DNA of 64,000 bases, taken from NCBI RefSeq assembly GCF_009674665.1, contig NZ_WKJD01000008.1, positions 1 to 64,000 of the forward strand. The letters run 5' to 3'. This document shows positions 25,029-33,616 of this stretch, one piece after another. Positions within the stretch are counted from its first letter, which is position 1, and the number at the start of each line of letters is the position of its first letter. The notes under the pieces were generated by a model that made no database searches, was not told the DNA's origin, and saw only the letters and a program-made list of their open reading frames with translations. Source of the DNA: Agromyces kandeliae. GTDB lineage: Bacteria; Actinomycetota; Actinomycetes; Actinomycetales; Microbacteriaceae. The translations under genes were made by a program, and so were the position numbers.

Positions 25029-26056
25029 GCGCGCACTCCCTTCTGCTTCTTGCCGGCCTTCGGGGCTCGGGTGCCCTCGTCGCGGACGAGGGTGCGGGTC
25101 ACGGCGAGGTTGATCAGGCCGATGAGGATGATGATGAGGAACAGGATCCACGCGAGCGCCGCGGCCCGGCCGAAGTTCCATTCGCCCCAGCCGATGTTGT
25201 AGAGGAACAGCGTGATCGTGAGCCACTGCTGGGCGGGACCGCCCTCGCCGGTGTTGTCGAACATCCGGGGCTCGTCGAAGATCTGCAGCCCGCCGATCGT
25301 CGAGGTGATGATCACGAAGATGAGCGTCGCCTTGAGCGAGGGCAGCGTGATGTGGACGAACTGGCGGAACGCTCCGGCGCCGTCGACGGTGGCCGCCTCG
25401 TAGTAGTCGCGCGGGATCGCCTGCATCGCGGCGAGGAGGATCAGCGTGTTGTAGCCCGTCCAGCGGAAGTTGACCATCGTGGCGATCGCGACGTGGCTCC
25501 AGAAGGGATCCTTGTGCCAGGGGACGGCGGGCAGGCCGAGGTCGGTGAGGACGCCGTTCACGAGGCCGTGGACGTCGCCGAACATGTTGCTGAAGATCAG
25601 GGCGACCGCGACCGGTGCCATGACGAAGGGCACGAGCACGCTCATGCGCCAGAAGGTCTTGGCGCGGATGTTGCGGTCGAGCATCGCCGCGATGAAGATC
25701 GCGACGATGAGCTGCGGCACGCTCGAGAGCACGAAGATGCTGAACGTGTTTCGCAGCGCGGTCCAGAACTGCGGGTTCTGCAGGATCCAGACGTACTGGT
25801 CGAACCCGATGAACTCGCCGGAGTTGCGGACCAGGTCCCAGTCCATGAGCGAGATGACCGCCGTGTAGCCGATGGGGAAGAGCCCCACGATGGCGAACAT
25901 GACGAAGAACGGCGAGATGTACAGGTACGGCGAGAGCTTCAGGTCCCACCGGCTGAGGTTCTGGCGGAATCCGAGCACCCGGACCGGGCGGGCGGCGGGC
26001 TCGGCGGCGGCCGGCTCAGTCGCCGGCGCCGGGGGGCGCGTTTGCGTCGTGGTCAC
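25025..26056 (-). CDS. Sugar ABC transporter permease (MalF/CebF-type)
   Basis: The 343-residue membrane protein has six or seven helices and the EAA loop IPRDYYEAATVDGAGAFRQF. A Pro/Ala-rich N-terminal tail of about 25 residues comes first. The start is taken as GTG 26056; there is no in-frame ATG before the first helix. Its stop overlaps the second permease start by ATGA (25025-25028). The 80 bases separating it from the binding-protein gene contain a strong hairpin that may lower permease expression relative to the binding protein. Confidence 0.88.
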   Translation of the reverse strand: MTTTQTRPPAPATEPAAAEPAARPVRVLGFRQNLSRWDLKLSPYLYISPFFVMFAIVGLFPIGYTAVISLMDWDLVRNSGEFIGFDQYVWILQNPQFWTALRNTFSIFVLSSVPQLIVAIFIAAMLDRNIRAKTFWRMSVLVPFVMAPVAVALIFSNMFGDVHGLVNGVLTDLGLPAVPWHKDPFWSHVAIATMVNFRWTGYNTLILLAAMQAIPRDYYEAATVDGAGAFRQFVHITLPSLKATLIFVIITSTIGGLQIFDEPRMFDNTGEGGPAQQWLTITLFLYNIGWGEWNFGRAAALAWILFLIIILIGLINLAVTRTLVRDEGTRAPKAGKKQKGVRA

Positions 26057-26092
26057 GATGGCTCCGAATCGGTGGATGGATGCGTCGGGGCG

Positions 26093-26128
26093 GGTGGTGC
26101 GGGCCGGCCGTGGCCGACCCGCACCACC
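26093..26128 (-). terminator. Intra-operon hairpin after the binding-protein gene
   Basis: GGTGGTGCGGG (26093-26103) pairs perfectly with CCCGCACCACC (26118-26128), and GGCC pairs within the 14-base loop can extend it. It follows the binding-protein stop and precedes the first permease. Such hairpins commonly act as partial terminators or 3'-end stabilisers so that the binding protein is made in excess. Confidence 0.7.
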
Positions 26129-26136
26129 GTCAGGGC

Positions 26137-27402
26137 CTAGAAGGCCTCGACCTCGGCGACCCAGGTGTCCCACGAGGACTGCTCGTCCTCGGAACCGTCG
26201 AACACGCGGTTGACCGCGTTCTGGAGCGCGTCGTGGTACTTGAAGTAGTCGGCGTCCTTGTAGGGCGCGACCGACACGGCCGCGGCGCGGTTCGAGAGGA
26301 TCTCACCGCTCGGCGCGTCGTTGAAGTACTCGTTCGTCGCGCTCGCGAGCTCGTCGCCCTCGAGGGCCTCGAGCTGGCTCGGGAACGTGCCCGCGTTCGC
26401 GAAGGCCTTCATCTGCGTCTCGGGGCTGGTCAGCCAGTCCGCGAGCTCGAGGGCGGCCTCGACGTTCTCGCCGTCGGCGGGGACGGTCAGGTACGACCCG
26501 CCCCAGTTGCCGCCGCCGTTCGGGAAGACGTCGGCGATGTCCCAGCCCTCGACGTCCGCGGCGCTGCCGGAGATCACGCCGAGCATCCAGCCGGGGCAGA
26601 GCATCGTGGCGAATTCGCCGTTCGCCATCGAGGCGAACCAGTCGTCCGACCACTGGCCGGAGTACGCCGAGTTCGGGATCGCGCGCTCGGTGACGAGCTG
26701 GTACGCGTCGGCGATCTCGGGGTTCTCGGTGGCGATGACCGTGCCGTCCGGCTCGGTGTACGTGTACTCGATCTGGTTCACGATGCCCTGGAGCACCGAG
26801 TTGGCCGAGTCGATCATGGGCTTGCCGGTGGCCTCGCGGTACTGGTCCGCCACGTCGAGGAAGTGCTCCCAGTCGCCGTCGAACAGGTCGGCGACCGACT
26901 CGCGGTCGCTCGGGAGTCCTGCGGACTCGAACAGGTCGGCCCGGTAGCAGATGCCCTGCGGGCCGATGTCGGTGCCGAAGCCGATCAGGCGGCCGTCGGC
27001 ATCCGTCGCGGCGGCTTCCTTCCAGTCGAGCCAGCGGCCCTTGACGCTGTCGGGCGCCTCGGCGAGCAGGTCGGAGTACTGCATGGCCTCGGCGAACCAG
27101 TCGATCTCGACCGCCTCGACGTCGGCCAGGCCGCCCTTGCCGAGCTTCTGGAAGTAGTTGGCGCGGGCGTCGCCGGACTCGGCGGCGACGTTGTGGACGA
27201 CCGTCACGTTCGGGTGCTCGTCCATGTACTCCTGGAGGAGCTCGTCGGTGTAGCCGAAGTTGTTGAACGTGGCGACGGTCAGCTCGATCGGGCCGCCGTC
27301 GTCCGAGGCGCTGTCATCGCCCGCGGCGCAGCCGGTGGCGATGAGGGCGAACGATGCGGCGCCTGCGAGGGCGGCGATCGCCTTGGTGCGTCGTGAAAGC
27401 AT
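26137..27402 (-). CDS. Cellobiose/beta-glucoside-binding lipoprotein (ABC family 1 SBP)
   Basis: The 421-residue precursor has a lipoprotein signal ending at Cys25 (LIATGCAAG), so it is tethered outside the membrane. The mature part is a family-1 extracellular sugar-binding protein, with LTVATFNNFGYTDELLQEY near its start and aromatic-rich segments (GNWGGSYL) suited to oligosaccharide binding. It is first in the operon with two permeases, a beta-glucosidase and a LacI regulator. ATG 27402 is preferred over the GTG six bases upstream because GGGAG is better spaced to it. The promoter carries two CebR-like operators. Confidence 0.9.
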   Translation of the reverse strand: MLSRRTKAIAALAGAASFALIATGCAAGDDSASDDGGPIELTVATFNNFGYTDELLQEYMDEHPNVTVVHNVAAESGDARANYFQKLGKGGLADVEAVEIDWFAEAMQYSDLLAEAPDSVKGRWLDWKEAAATDADGRLIGFGTDIGPQGICYRADLFESAGLPSDRESVADLFDGDWEHFLDVADQYREATGKPMIDSANSVLQGIVNQIEYTYTEPDGTVIATENPEIADAYQLVTERAIPNSAYSGQWSDDWFASMANGEFATMLCPGWMLGVISGSAADVEGWDIADVFPNGGGNWGGSYLTVPADGENVEAALELADWLTSPETQMKAFANAGTFPSQLEALEGDELASATNEYFNDAPSGEILSNRAAAVSVAPYKDADYFKYHDALQNAVNRVFDGSEDEQSSWDTWVAEVEAF

Positions 27403-27474
27403 CACGGTCACTCCCTTGTGTGCGTGGGTGGAATCGGATTGCGGGCGCGTCGCTCGAGCGCTTCCGATCTCCGG

Positions 27475-27545
27475 TGAGAGCGCTCTCACGATGCGGTTCA
27501 CGATGCTAAGCAGTCATGCGTCGGTCTGTCAAGAGAGCGCTCTCA
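27475..27545 (-). promoter_or_regulatory. Cellobiose operon promoter between two CebR-like operators
   Basis: Reading leftward, TTGACA (27532-27527), an 18-base spacer and TAGCAT (27508-27503) form a near-consensus promoter. The perfect palindrome TGAGAGCGCTCTCA (27475-27488) lies downstream of the start site and AGAGAGCGCTCTCA (27532-27545) abuts the -35. Streptomyces CebR binds TGGGAGCGCTCCCA, differing by one base per half. Two sites bracketing the promoter allow looping or dual blocking. Confidence 0.85.
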
Positions 27546-27678
27546 CATTCAGGCGATCGTGACCGCGGCGTGATCCCTCGCGGGCGCCTCGACTGTCGCA
27601 CCTGCCTCATCGGAGATGCACCGCTCGCACGCAGCGCGCTCCCGGCGTCCTCCGAGGCGCCGAGGTTAGCGTGACCAG

Positions 27679-28413
27679 GTGCCACGTACCCGAACCTCCC
27701 GACGTCGCGCCGTGGCGACCCTCCTCGGCGTCACCGCGTTGGGTGCGCTGTGCCTCTCCGGCTGCGCAGGGATCCCGCCGCTGCCGCCGCAGGTGGCGTC
27801 GGCCGACTCGGCATCGCCGACGCGGGGAGGCGGGTCCGACCTCGAGGACCGCGACGACGGCGAGGCGGCGGACGAGGGCGCGGGTCCGGATGCCGCCGGC
27901 GCCGACGCGGACCTCGTCGCCGATCGGACCAGCGACCCCGCGGTGCTGGCGCAACTCGACTACGCCCTCGCATACTGGTCGGACTACAACGTCGAGGAGT
28001 GGGGTGTGCTGGAAGGCAACGATTGCGTCAACTTCGCCAGCCAGGCACTGGTCGCTCGCGGATGGGAACAGACCGACGAATGGCACCACGGCGGTGACCC
28101 GTACTCGTCGACCGCGTCGTGGCGGAGCTCGACCGCGATGCACGTCTGGCTCTCCGCGCACCCCGAGCTCGCGACGCCGCTCGACGACGGGGACCGTGAC
28201 CAGGTGCGCCTCGGCGACATCGTCCAGTTCGACTGGGACCGCTCGGGCGACCGCGACCACACGGGCATCGTGACGCGCATCGAGCGGGGCGACGGCGAGG
28301 TGCGCATCTCGTTCGCCGGCCACACGAAGGACAGCGCCTACCGCGACGTCGACGTGGCCATCACCGAGGAGCACCCCGGCGCCGAGGTCTACTACTGGAG
28401 GCTCGCCGGGTGA
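27679..28413 (+). CDS. Lipoprotein with amidase domain (Amidase_6-like)
   Basis: The 244-residue precursor has a lipobox LSGC with Cys29, then an acidic linker, then a domain like the putative amidase domain found in Bacillus and actinobacterial wall proteins: YALAYWSDYN, NDCVNFASQALVARGW with candidate catalytic Cys116, and DRSGDRDHTGIVTRI supplying a His. Such NlpC/P60-like domains are predicted to cut amide bonds, here probably in the cell wall outside the membrane. GTG 27679 is supported by TAGCGT (27667-27672) ending six bases before it. The stop overlaps the next start. A larger paralogue lies at 30673. Confidence 0.78.
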   Translation: MPRTRTSRRRAVATLLGVTALGALCLSGCAGIPPLPPQVASADSASPTRGGGSDLEDRDDGEAADEGAGPDAAGADADLVADRTSDPAVLAQLDYALAYWSDYNVEEWGVLEGNDCVNFASQALVARGWEQTDEWHHGGDPYSSTASWRSSTAMHVWLSAHPELATPLDDGDRDQVRLGDIVQFDWDRSGDRDHTGIVTRIERGDGEVRISFAGHTKDSAYRDVDVAITEEHPGAEVYYWRLAG

Positions 28414-29213
28414 TGTCGTCCGGAACCGGACCGTCACCCCGCGTCCGCCGCAACCGCCTGATCGCCGCCCTCATCGGCATGGTCCTCGTCGCTGCCCTCG
28501 CCGTCTGGGCGATCGTGGCGTTCGCCCCCTCGGCCGACTCCGCGGGCGCGTCGGCGACGCCGACGCCCACACCGACCGCGACCCCCCGTCCCGCGCCGAC
28601 GGCGACGTCGACCCCGACCCCGGTCGACACCTTCGACAAGGCCGCGCACTCGATCGACGACCCCGACAGCATCTGGGTGGTCGTCGACAAGCTCCGGCCG
28701 TTGAACCCGACGGACTACGAGCCGGCCGACCTCGTCGTCGTCCCCGTCCCGCACACGTGGGAACCGCTCATGCGCGCGGAGGCGTCCGACGCCGTGGTGA
28801 AGATGTTCCAGGCGGCATCCGCCGAAGCCGGACTCTCGCTCGCATCGAACAGCGCGTACCGGTCGTACGAGGCCCAGGAGCGGATCTACGACAACGACGA
28901 CGAGCTGACCGCACGTCCGGGCTTCAGCGAGCACCAGACCGGCCTCACGATCGACATCGGGCCGGAGTCGGGCAACTGCTCCCTCGCCGTCTGCTTCGCC
29001 GACACCCCCGAGGGGCAATGGCTCCGCGACAACGCGTACCGGTTCGGCTTCCTGCTTCGCTATCCGGCCGACAAGGTCGAGGTCACCGGCTACCAGTTCG
29101 AGCCGTGGCACTTCCGCTACATCGGCACCGACCTCTCGAATGAGATGCACGAGAAGGGCGTGACGACGCTCGAGGAGTTCTTCGGCCTCCCGGCGGCGCC
29201 CGACTATGCCTGA
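28410..29213 (+). CDS. Membrane-anchored M15 D,D-carboxypeptidase (VanY-like)
   Basis: The 267-residue protein has a basic N-terminus, one membrane helix (about residues 16-39), a Thr/Pro-rich linker and an extracellular M15B peptidase domain. Zinc ligands and catalytic residues are visible in SEHQTGLTIDIG (His and Asp) and EPWHFRY (Glu and His), with SAYRSYEAQ before. VanY-like enzymes remove the terminal D-Ala of peptidoglycan stems. It starts at GTG 28410, or ATG 28413 directly after, overlapping the amidase gene's stop. Its own stop overlaps the MFS gene by eight bases, so a three-gene unit is likely. Confidence 0.88.
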   Translation: MMSSGTGPSPRVRRNRLIAALIGMVLVAALAVWAIVAFAPSADSAGASATPTPTPTATPRPAPTATSTPTPVDTFDKAAHSIDDPDSIWVVVDKLRPLNPTDYEPADLVVVPVPHTWEPLMRAEASDAVVKMFQAASAEAGLSLASNSAYRSYEAQERIYDNDDELTARPGFSEHQTGLTIDIGPESGNCSLAVCFADTPEGQWLRDNAYRFGFLLRYPADKVEVTGYQFEPWHFRYIGTDLSNEMHEKGVTTLEEFFGLPAAPDYA

Positions 29214-30543
29214 CGCGATCGACGGCGCGTCCGGGCCGGGCACGCCCGGGGCGGCATCGTCCGGGGTGAACGACTCGGGTGCGGCCGCTCAGGTGCCGGT
29301 GCCGGAGTCGCCGCCGCGCCGGGCCGGGCTCCAGCTCGGCCTGCTGATCGTCAACCAGCTCCTCGCGGGCATCGGCGTCGCGACCGGCATGGCGCTCGCG
29401 GCGATCCTCGTCGCCGACCTGACCGGCGTCACCGCCCTCGGCGGCCTCTCCCAGTCGGCGAGCGTGTTCGGTGCGGCGATCGCGGCGATCCCGCTCGCGC
29501 GGATCGCGGTGCGGTCCGGCAGGCACGTCGCCCTCGCGATGGGATACGCCTCGTCAGCGGTCGGCGCGGTGCTCATCGTCGTGGCGGCGTCGACGGGCGT
29601 GGTGCCGGTCGTGTTCCTCGGGCTCGCCGCGTTCGGGGCGGGCACCGCCGCCGGCCTGCAGGCGCGCTTCGCGGCGACCGAGGTCGCCGCGCCCGGCTTC
29701 GAGGCTCGGTCGATGTCGCTCGTGCTGTGGGCGACGACGATCGGCTCGGTCGCGGGCCCGCTGCTGTCGTCGACCGGCGATGAGCTCGGCCAGGCCGCGG
29801 GGCTCCCCGCGCTCGTCGGGCCGTTCGTGCTCTCGGGCGCGGTCTTCGCGACCGCGACGCTCATCGCCGCGGCCGTCCTGCGGCTGCCGCGGGCCGGCCG
29901 GCTGGTCGCCGACACGAGCACGTCGGGGTCGAGCGAGCGCGTCCGGTCGTGGCCGGCGTTCCGCGCCGCCTTCCGCGACCCGCGCGGCCGGCTCGCGATC
30001 CTCGCGATCGTGTGCGCGCACACCGTGATGGTGGGCGTGATGGTCATGACGCCCGTCCACATGACCGGGCACGGCGTGCCGATCGCCATGGTCGGCGTCG
30101 TGATCAGCATCCACATCCTGGGCATGTACGCCGCGAGCCCGCTGATGGGGTGGCTGGTCGACCGGATCGGTGCGCCGCGCGTCATCGCACTCGGTGGCGC
30201 GATCCTGCTCGTGGCCACACTCATCGGCATCTTCGCGCCCGGCGACTCGCTGGTCCTGATCCCGGTCGCGCTCGGGTTGCTCGGCCTCGGCTGGTCCGCG
30301 TCGCTCATCGGCGGCTCGACGCTGCTCACGAAGTCGGTCGAACCCGCGTCGCGGGTGGCGCTGCAGGGGGCGACGGATGCCGCGATGAACGTCGCCGCGG
30401 CCGCTTCCGCGGCACTCTCGGGCCTCGTGCTCGGGCTGGCCGGCTTCGCGGGCGTGAACCTCGTCGCGATGGTGGTGCTCGTGCCGCTGGTGCTGGCGGG
30501 CGTCGCGATGGCGCGACAGGCGCGCCGTCGTCGGTCCGCGTGA
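29206..30543 (+). CDS. MFS transporter, unknown substrate
   Basis: The 445-residue protein has about twelve transmembrane helices after a 40-residue polar N-terminus, with MFS-like loops at RIAVRSGRHVALAMG and GWLVDRIGAPRVI. It is probably an exporter, but nothing fixes the substrate. The ATG at 29206 lies inside the end of the D,D-carboxypeptidase gene, so it is coupled to two wall-active proteins; transport of a wall-derived or wall-targeting compound is possible. A second amidase-domain gene follows about 130 bases later. Confidence 0.82.
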   Translation: MPDAIDGASGPGTPGAASSGVNDSGAAAQVPVPESPPRRAGLQLGLLIVNQLLAGIGVATGMALAAILVADLTGVTALGGLSQSASVFGAAIAAIPLARIAVRSGRHVALAMGYASSAVGAVLIVVAASTGVVPVVFLGLAAFGAGTAAGLQARFAATEVAAPGFEARSMSLVLWATTIGSVAGPLLSSTGDELGQAAGLPALVGPFVLSGAVFATATLIAAAVLRLPRAGRLVADTSTSGSSERVRSWPAFRAAFRDPRGRLAILAIVCAHTVMVGVMVMTPVHMTGHGVPIAMVGVVISIHILGMYAASPLMGWLVDRIGAPRVIALGGAILLVATLIGIFAPGDSLVLIPVALGLLGLGWSASLIGGSTLLTKSVEPASRVALQGATDAAMNVAAAASAALSGLVLGLAGFAGVNLVAMVVLVPLVLAGVAMARQARRRRSA

Positions 30544-30672
30544 GCCGGCCGCGCGACGGGGCGGATGGTCGCGCTCCCACGGTCCTCCCAGTGGGCGCGA
30601 GGGATCCTCACAAGATCGCGTGATGGACTCCGGTGTCCCCCGAAATGCCGACATGGAACACCCCCACGCCCC

Positions 30673-32259
30673 GTGCCACGAAACTTCCTCCTGCCTGCCC
30701 ACCGTCGATCCACGTACCGAGCCCCCGAGCCGGATGCCGCGCGCGACTTCGACCTGACGCAGCCTCCGGGCAGCGCCGACTCCGACGAACGTCGCAGCGC
30801 GGCGCTCGCCGCCGTCCGCGCCGAACTCGACCTGCCCGCGCCCGAGATCGCGGCGCTGTCGGCGACCCGGCCCGAGACCGCGCGGTCGACGTTCACCGCC
30901 GCGTCGACCGCCGACGCCTCCGCTTCCGACTCGACCGTGCCCGATCCGGCCGAGCCGGTGCCCCCTGTCGTCGAGACCCCGATCGCCGACACCGCCGTCC
31001 CCGGTTCCCCGACCGGGGGCGACCAGGTCCCCGGTCCCCCCGCCGGGGACCTCGTCGTGGACGATCCCGCCGCGACCTCCGTCGACTCGACCGTGCCCGA
31101 TCCGGCCGAGCCGACGACCCCCGACGCCGGCGGCGCGGACGCCGGGGCTCGTGCCGACGGCGTCCGCACCCTGGGCGGGGGCTACCGCTTCCCGCGCCAC
31201 CGTGCCGACCGCCGCGGCAACCGTCGCCCGTCGAGCGGCTCCCGACGGCCCCTGATCGCCGCCTGCGCCGCCTTCCTCCTCGGCGGCGCGATCGGCGGCG
31301 GCGCACTCGTGAGCGGCATGGACGACCCGGCCCGGGCGGACGCCTCGGCACGAGGCGCCGCGATCGACGAGCTGGCGGCATCCGCGGCGGACGACGTCGT
31401 GATCCCCCCGGTCGTGCAGGACGATCGGCCGGTCGTGACGAGCGAGCTCTCGGCGAGCGAGGCGCCCTTCACGGGCGGCACCGAGGTGACGGTCCGGGGC
31501 CGCAACCTCGACCGGGTCGCCCAGGTCAGCGTGGCCGGCACGCCTGCCGAGATCGTCGACGCCGATGCCGTCGCGATCACGTTCGCGGTGCCGGAGGTCG
31601 ACGACTCCGTCCGCGGCGGCGTCGACGTGGTCCTCGCCGAGGCGGACGGTTCGGTCGTCGACGTCGAGGTGCCCGTGGCATCCGCCCCCGCCTCGGTCAC
31701 GACGTCGGTGCAGGGCATCGTCGAGGCGTCCGCGCCGCTCGCGGCCGACGAGGTCGACCGAGCGGCGCTCTCGATCACGTACACGGACGACCCCGGCATC
31801 GAGGCGCAGGTGTCCTACGTCCTCGCTCACTGGTCGGACTACAACACCGCGCAGTACGCCGTGCTGAGCGGCGTGGACTGCGCCAACTTCGCCAGCCAGT
31901 CGCTCATCGCGCGCGGCTGGACGATGGACGCGGCGTGGAACTACGATCGCGGCACCGGGCAGATGACGAGCGCGTGGTCGAGCTCGACCGCCCTCCGCGA
32001 CTACCTGCGCACGCGCACCGACGTGGCGACCGAGCTCACCGACGCCGAGCGCGCCCGGGTCAAGGTCGGCGACATCGCCCAGTTCGACTGGGACGGCTCC
32101 GGCGACCGCGACCACACCGCCGTCGTGACCCGAGTCGAGCACACCGACGCGGGCACCCGGGTCTGGGTCGGCGGGCACACCAAGGACGCGGACTACTGGG
32201 ACGTCGACGTCGCGCTCGCGACCGGCGGCGGCTCGGTCTCGTACTTCTCCCTCAGCTGA
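30673..32259 (+). CDS. Membrane-anchored TIG-amidase domain protein
   Basis: The 528-residue protein is modular: a long Ala/Pro/Thr/Asp-rich N-terminal region, a basic stretch, one membrane helix (PLIAACAAFLLGGAIGGGAL), an IPT/TIG immunoglobulin-like domain (SEAPFTGGTEVTVRGRNL), and a C-terminal amidase domain. The last matches the lipoprotein at 27679: YVLAHWSDYN, VDCANFASQSLIARGW, and DGSGDRDHTAVVTRV. It is probably a wall-facing hydrolase. The GTG at 30673 is a judgement: an ATG at 30565 is in frame but has no ribosome site and adds an unrelated Arg-rich stretch. The N-terminal region holds a 31-base exact repeat. Confidence 0.72.
   Translation: MPRNFLLPAHRRSTYRAPEPDAARDFDLTQPPGSADSDERRSAALAAVRAELDLPAPEIAALSATRPETARSTFTAASTADASASDSTVPDPAEPVPPVVETPIADTAVPGSPTGGDQVPGPPAGDLVVDDPAATSVDSTVPDPAEPTTPDAGGADAGARADGVRTLGGGYRFPRHRADRRGNRRPSSGSRRPLIAACAAFLLGGAIGGGALVSGMDDPARADASARGAAIDELAASAADDVVIPPVVQDDRPVVTSELSASEAPFTGGTEVTVRGRNLDRVAQVSVAGTPAEIVDADAVAITFAVPEVDDSVRGGVDVVLAEADGSVVDVEVPVASAPASVTTSVQGIVEASAPLAADEVDRAALSITYTDDPGIEAQVSYVLAHWSDYNTAQYAVLSGVDCANFASQSLIARGWTMDAAWNYDRGTGQMTSAWSSSTALRDYLRTRTDVATELTDAERARVKVGDIAQFDWDGSGDRDHTAVVTRVEHTDAGTRVWVGGHTKDADYWDVDVALATGGGSVSYFSLS
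30927..30957 (+). repeat. 31-base exact direct repeat, copy 1
   Basis: This copy encodes a DSTVPDPAEP peptide in the disordered N-terminal region of the TIG-amidase protein. It is identical over 31 bases to the copy at 31083-31113. Identity at every codon suggests recent duplication or gene conversion. Confidence 0.9.
31083..31113 (+). repeat. 31-base exact direct repeat, copy 2
   Basis: Second copy of the repeat at 30927-30957, in the same reading frame 156 bases downstream. Confidence 0.9.
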
Positions 32260-32289
32260 GCCCTCGTCGCGCCGTGCCGCGTGCCGGCC

Positions 32290-33489
32290 TCAGTCCGTGA
32301 AGGCCAGGAAGGCGCGGTCGAACCACTCCTCGGACTCCGCCCGCGCCCGAGCATGCAGGGCCAGTGCGGCGGCTCGCGCCTGGGCGCGCCGGTCCCACAC
32401 CCGTGCGAGCGCGGCGCCGCCCGCCGCCGCCGAGACCGCACCGAGCGACATGACGTCGCGCTGCCCCCACCACCCGGTCGCACCGCGCAGCTTCACGTCG
32501 GTGTACTCGTCCGCCGACACTGCGGCGACGGGGACGCCCAGCGGCGCGGCGAACACGGCCGGATGGTACCGGCTGGTCACGAGCATCGCCGCCTCGCGCG
32601 CGAGCCGTGCCGCCGCCCGTGGATCGCCCGGCTGAAGGAGGTCGGCCGGCGTCCGCATGGCGTCGCGCACCGCTGCGTGCAGCACCTCGTCGCCCGCGTC
32701 GACGGACGGATCGAGCGAGCCGTAATGGGGGTGGAACCGCACGCGAGTCCCCGATCGGTCCGCCAGCCCGTCGAGCGCCGCGGCGAGGCCGCCGATCGTC
32801 TCGTCGCGGGGCCGGCCGCCGAGGTGGATCGACAGGCTCGCGAGCACGTACGGCTCGCATGCGCCGCCGTCGGTCTCCGGATCGTCGACCCCGAGGAAGC
32901 TCGCGTCGTCGCGGTTGGCGGCGAGCCGCTCCGGAGGCACGCCGATCGCATGCGCCAGTCGCAGCGAGGCGTGCTCGCGCGTCCCGACCAGCCGGGCCGA
33001 CCGCAGCAGCCCGGACACGAGGTCGCGATCGGCGGCGTCGAGCCACGGACCGATCGTCTGGCCGGAGACCACGAGCGGGCGGCCGAGCCGATCCGCGATC
33101 GCCCCCAGTGCCGCGCGCTCGAAGACATGGGCCGGCCAGTTCGATGCGAGGTTGCCGCCGCCCGCGATCAGCACGCCGTCGGCCGCCGCGACCGCTTCGA
33201 TGACGGCCATCGCCGGATCATCGCCCGCGAGGGTCCGTGCACCACCCGCGGCCGACCGCACCGCGTCGAGGCGCTGCCGCATGGCGCTCCGCGTGCCGGT
33301 GAACCCGATGCGTCCGATCGCTCCGACGCCGAACCTGGAGGCGCTGTCCGCCGGCGCTGCGGAGATCGCCGTGACCTCCCGGACGCCTCTGCGGCGCAGC
33401 GCCTCGACCGCGGCCTCGAACATCGCCTCGTCGCCGATGTGCATCATGCCGTCGACCACGCCGACATCGCCGATCGCCACGACGTGCAC
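32290..33489 (-). CDS. Polysaccharide pyruvyl transferase family protein
   Basis: The 399-residue protein has the pyruvyl transferase (WcaK/CsaB) pattern: GDVGVVDGMMHIGDEAMFEA at the start, GGGNLASNWP in the middle, PLVVSGQTIGPW, and TSRYHPAVFAAPLGVPVAAV near the end. Such enzymes add pyruvate ketals to wall sugars or belong to the same fold with other glycan roles. It starts at GTG 33489, with GAGAGGGG about seven bases upstream. It is divergent from two glycosyltransferase genes, and pyruvylated wall glycans are known in Gram-positive bacteria, so a role in a surface polysaccharide is likely. Confidence 0.82.
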   Translation of the reverse strand: MHVVAIGDVGVVDGMMHIGDEAMFEAAVEALRRRGVREVTAISAAPADSASRFGVGAIGRIGFTGTRSAMRQRLDAVRSAAGGARTLAGDDPAMAVIEAVAAADGVLIAGGGNLASNWPAHVFERAALGAIADRLGRPLVVSGQTIGPWLDAADRDLVSGLLRSARLVGTREHASLRLAHAIGVPPERLAANRDDASFLGVDDPETDGGACEPYVLASLSIHLGGRPRDETIGGLAAALDGLADRSGTRVRFHPHYGSLDPSVDAGDEVLHAAVRDAMRTPADLLQPGDPRAAARLAREAAMLVTSRYHPAVFAAPLGVPVAAVSADEYTDVKLRGATGWWGQRDVMSLGAVSAAAGGAALARVWDRRAQARAAALALHARARAESEEWFDRAFLAFTD

Positions 33490-33510
33490 GCGGGAACCCC
33501 TCTCAGCGGA

Positions 33511-33554
33511 CTGTCAACGGGGTGACAGGAAGCTCCATCCTGTCGAAGTATCAT
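33511..33554. promoter_or_regulatory. Palindrome and -10-like element between divergent glycan genes
   Basis: CTGTCA (33511-33516) and TGACAG (33523-33528) form an inverted repeat separated by six bases, and TATCAT (33549-33554) is a fair -10 for the rightward genes. The palindrome may be an operator for both directions. No cognate regulator is nearby. Confidence 0.35.
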
Positions 33555-33616
33555 CCAGATCGCATGCGTCGTCGCCGGCATCGTCGGCATCGGGCGCGTC
33601 GGGCAGGGGGAGCGCC

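Noticed and set aside
30565..30672. ATG start for the TIG-amidase gene at 30565
   Set aside because: No ribosome site or promoter pattern and an Arg/Cys-rich extension without similarity; kept only as an alternative.
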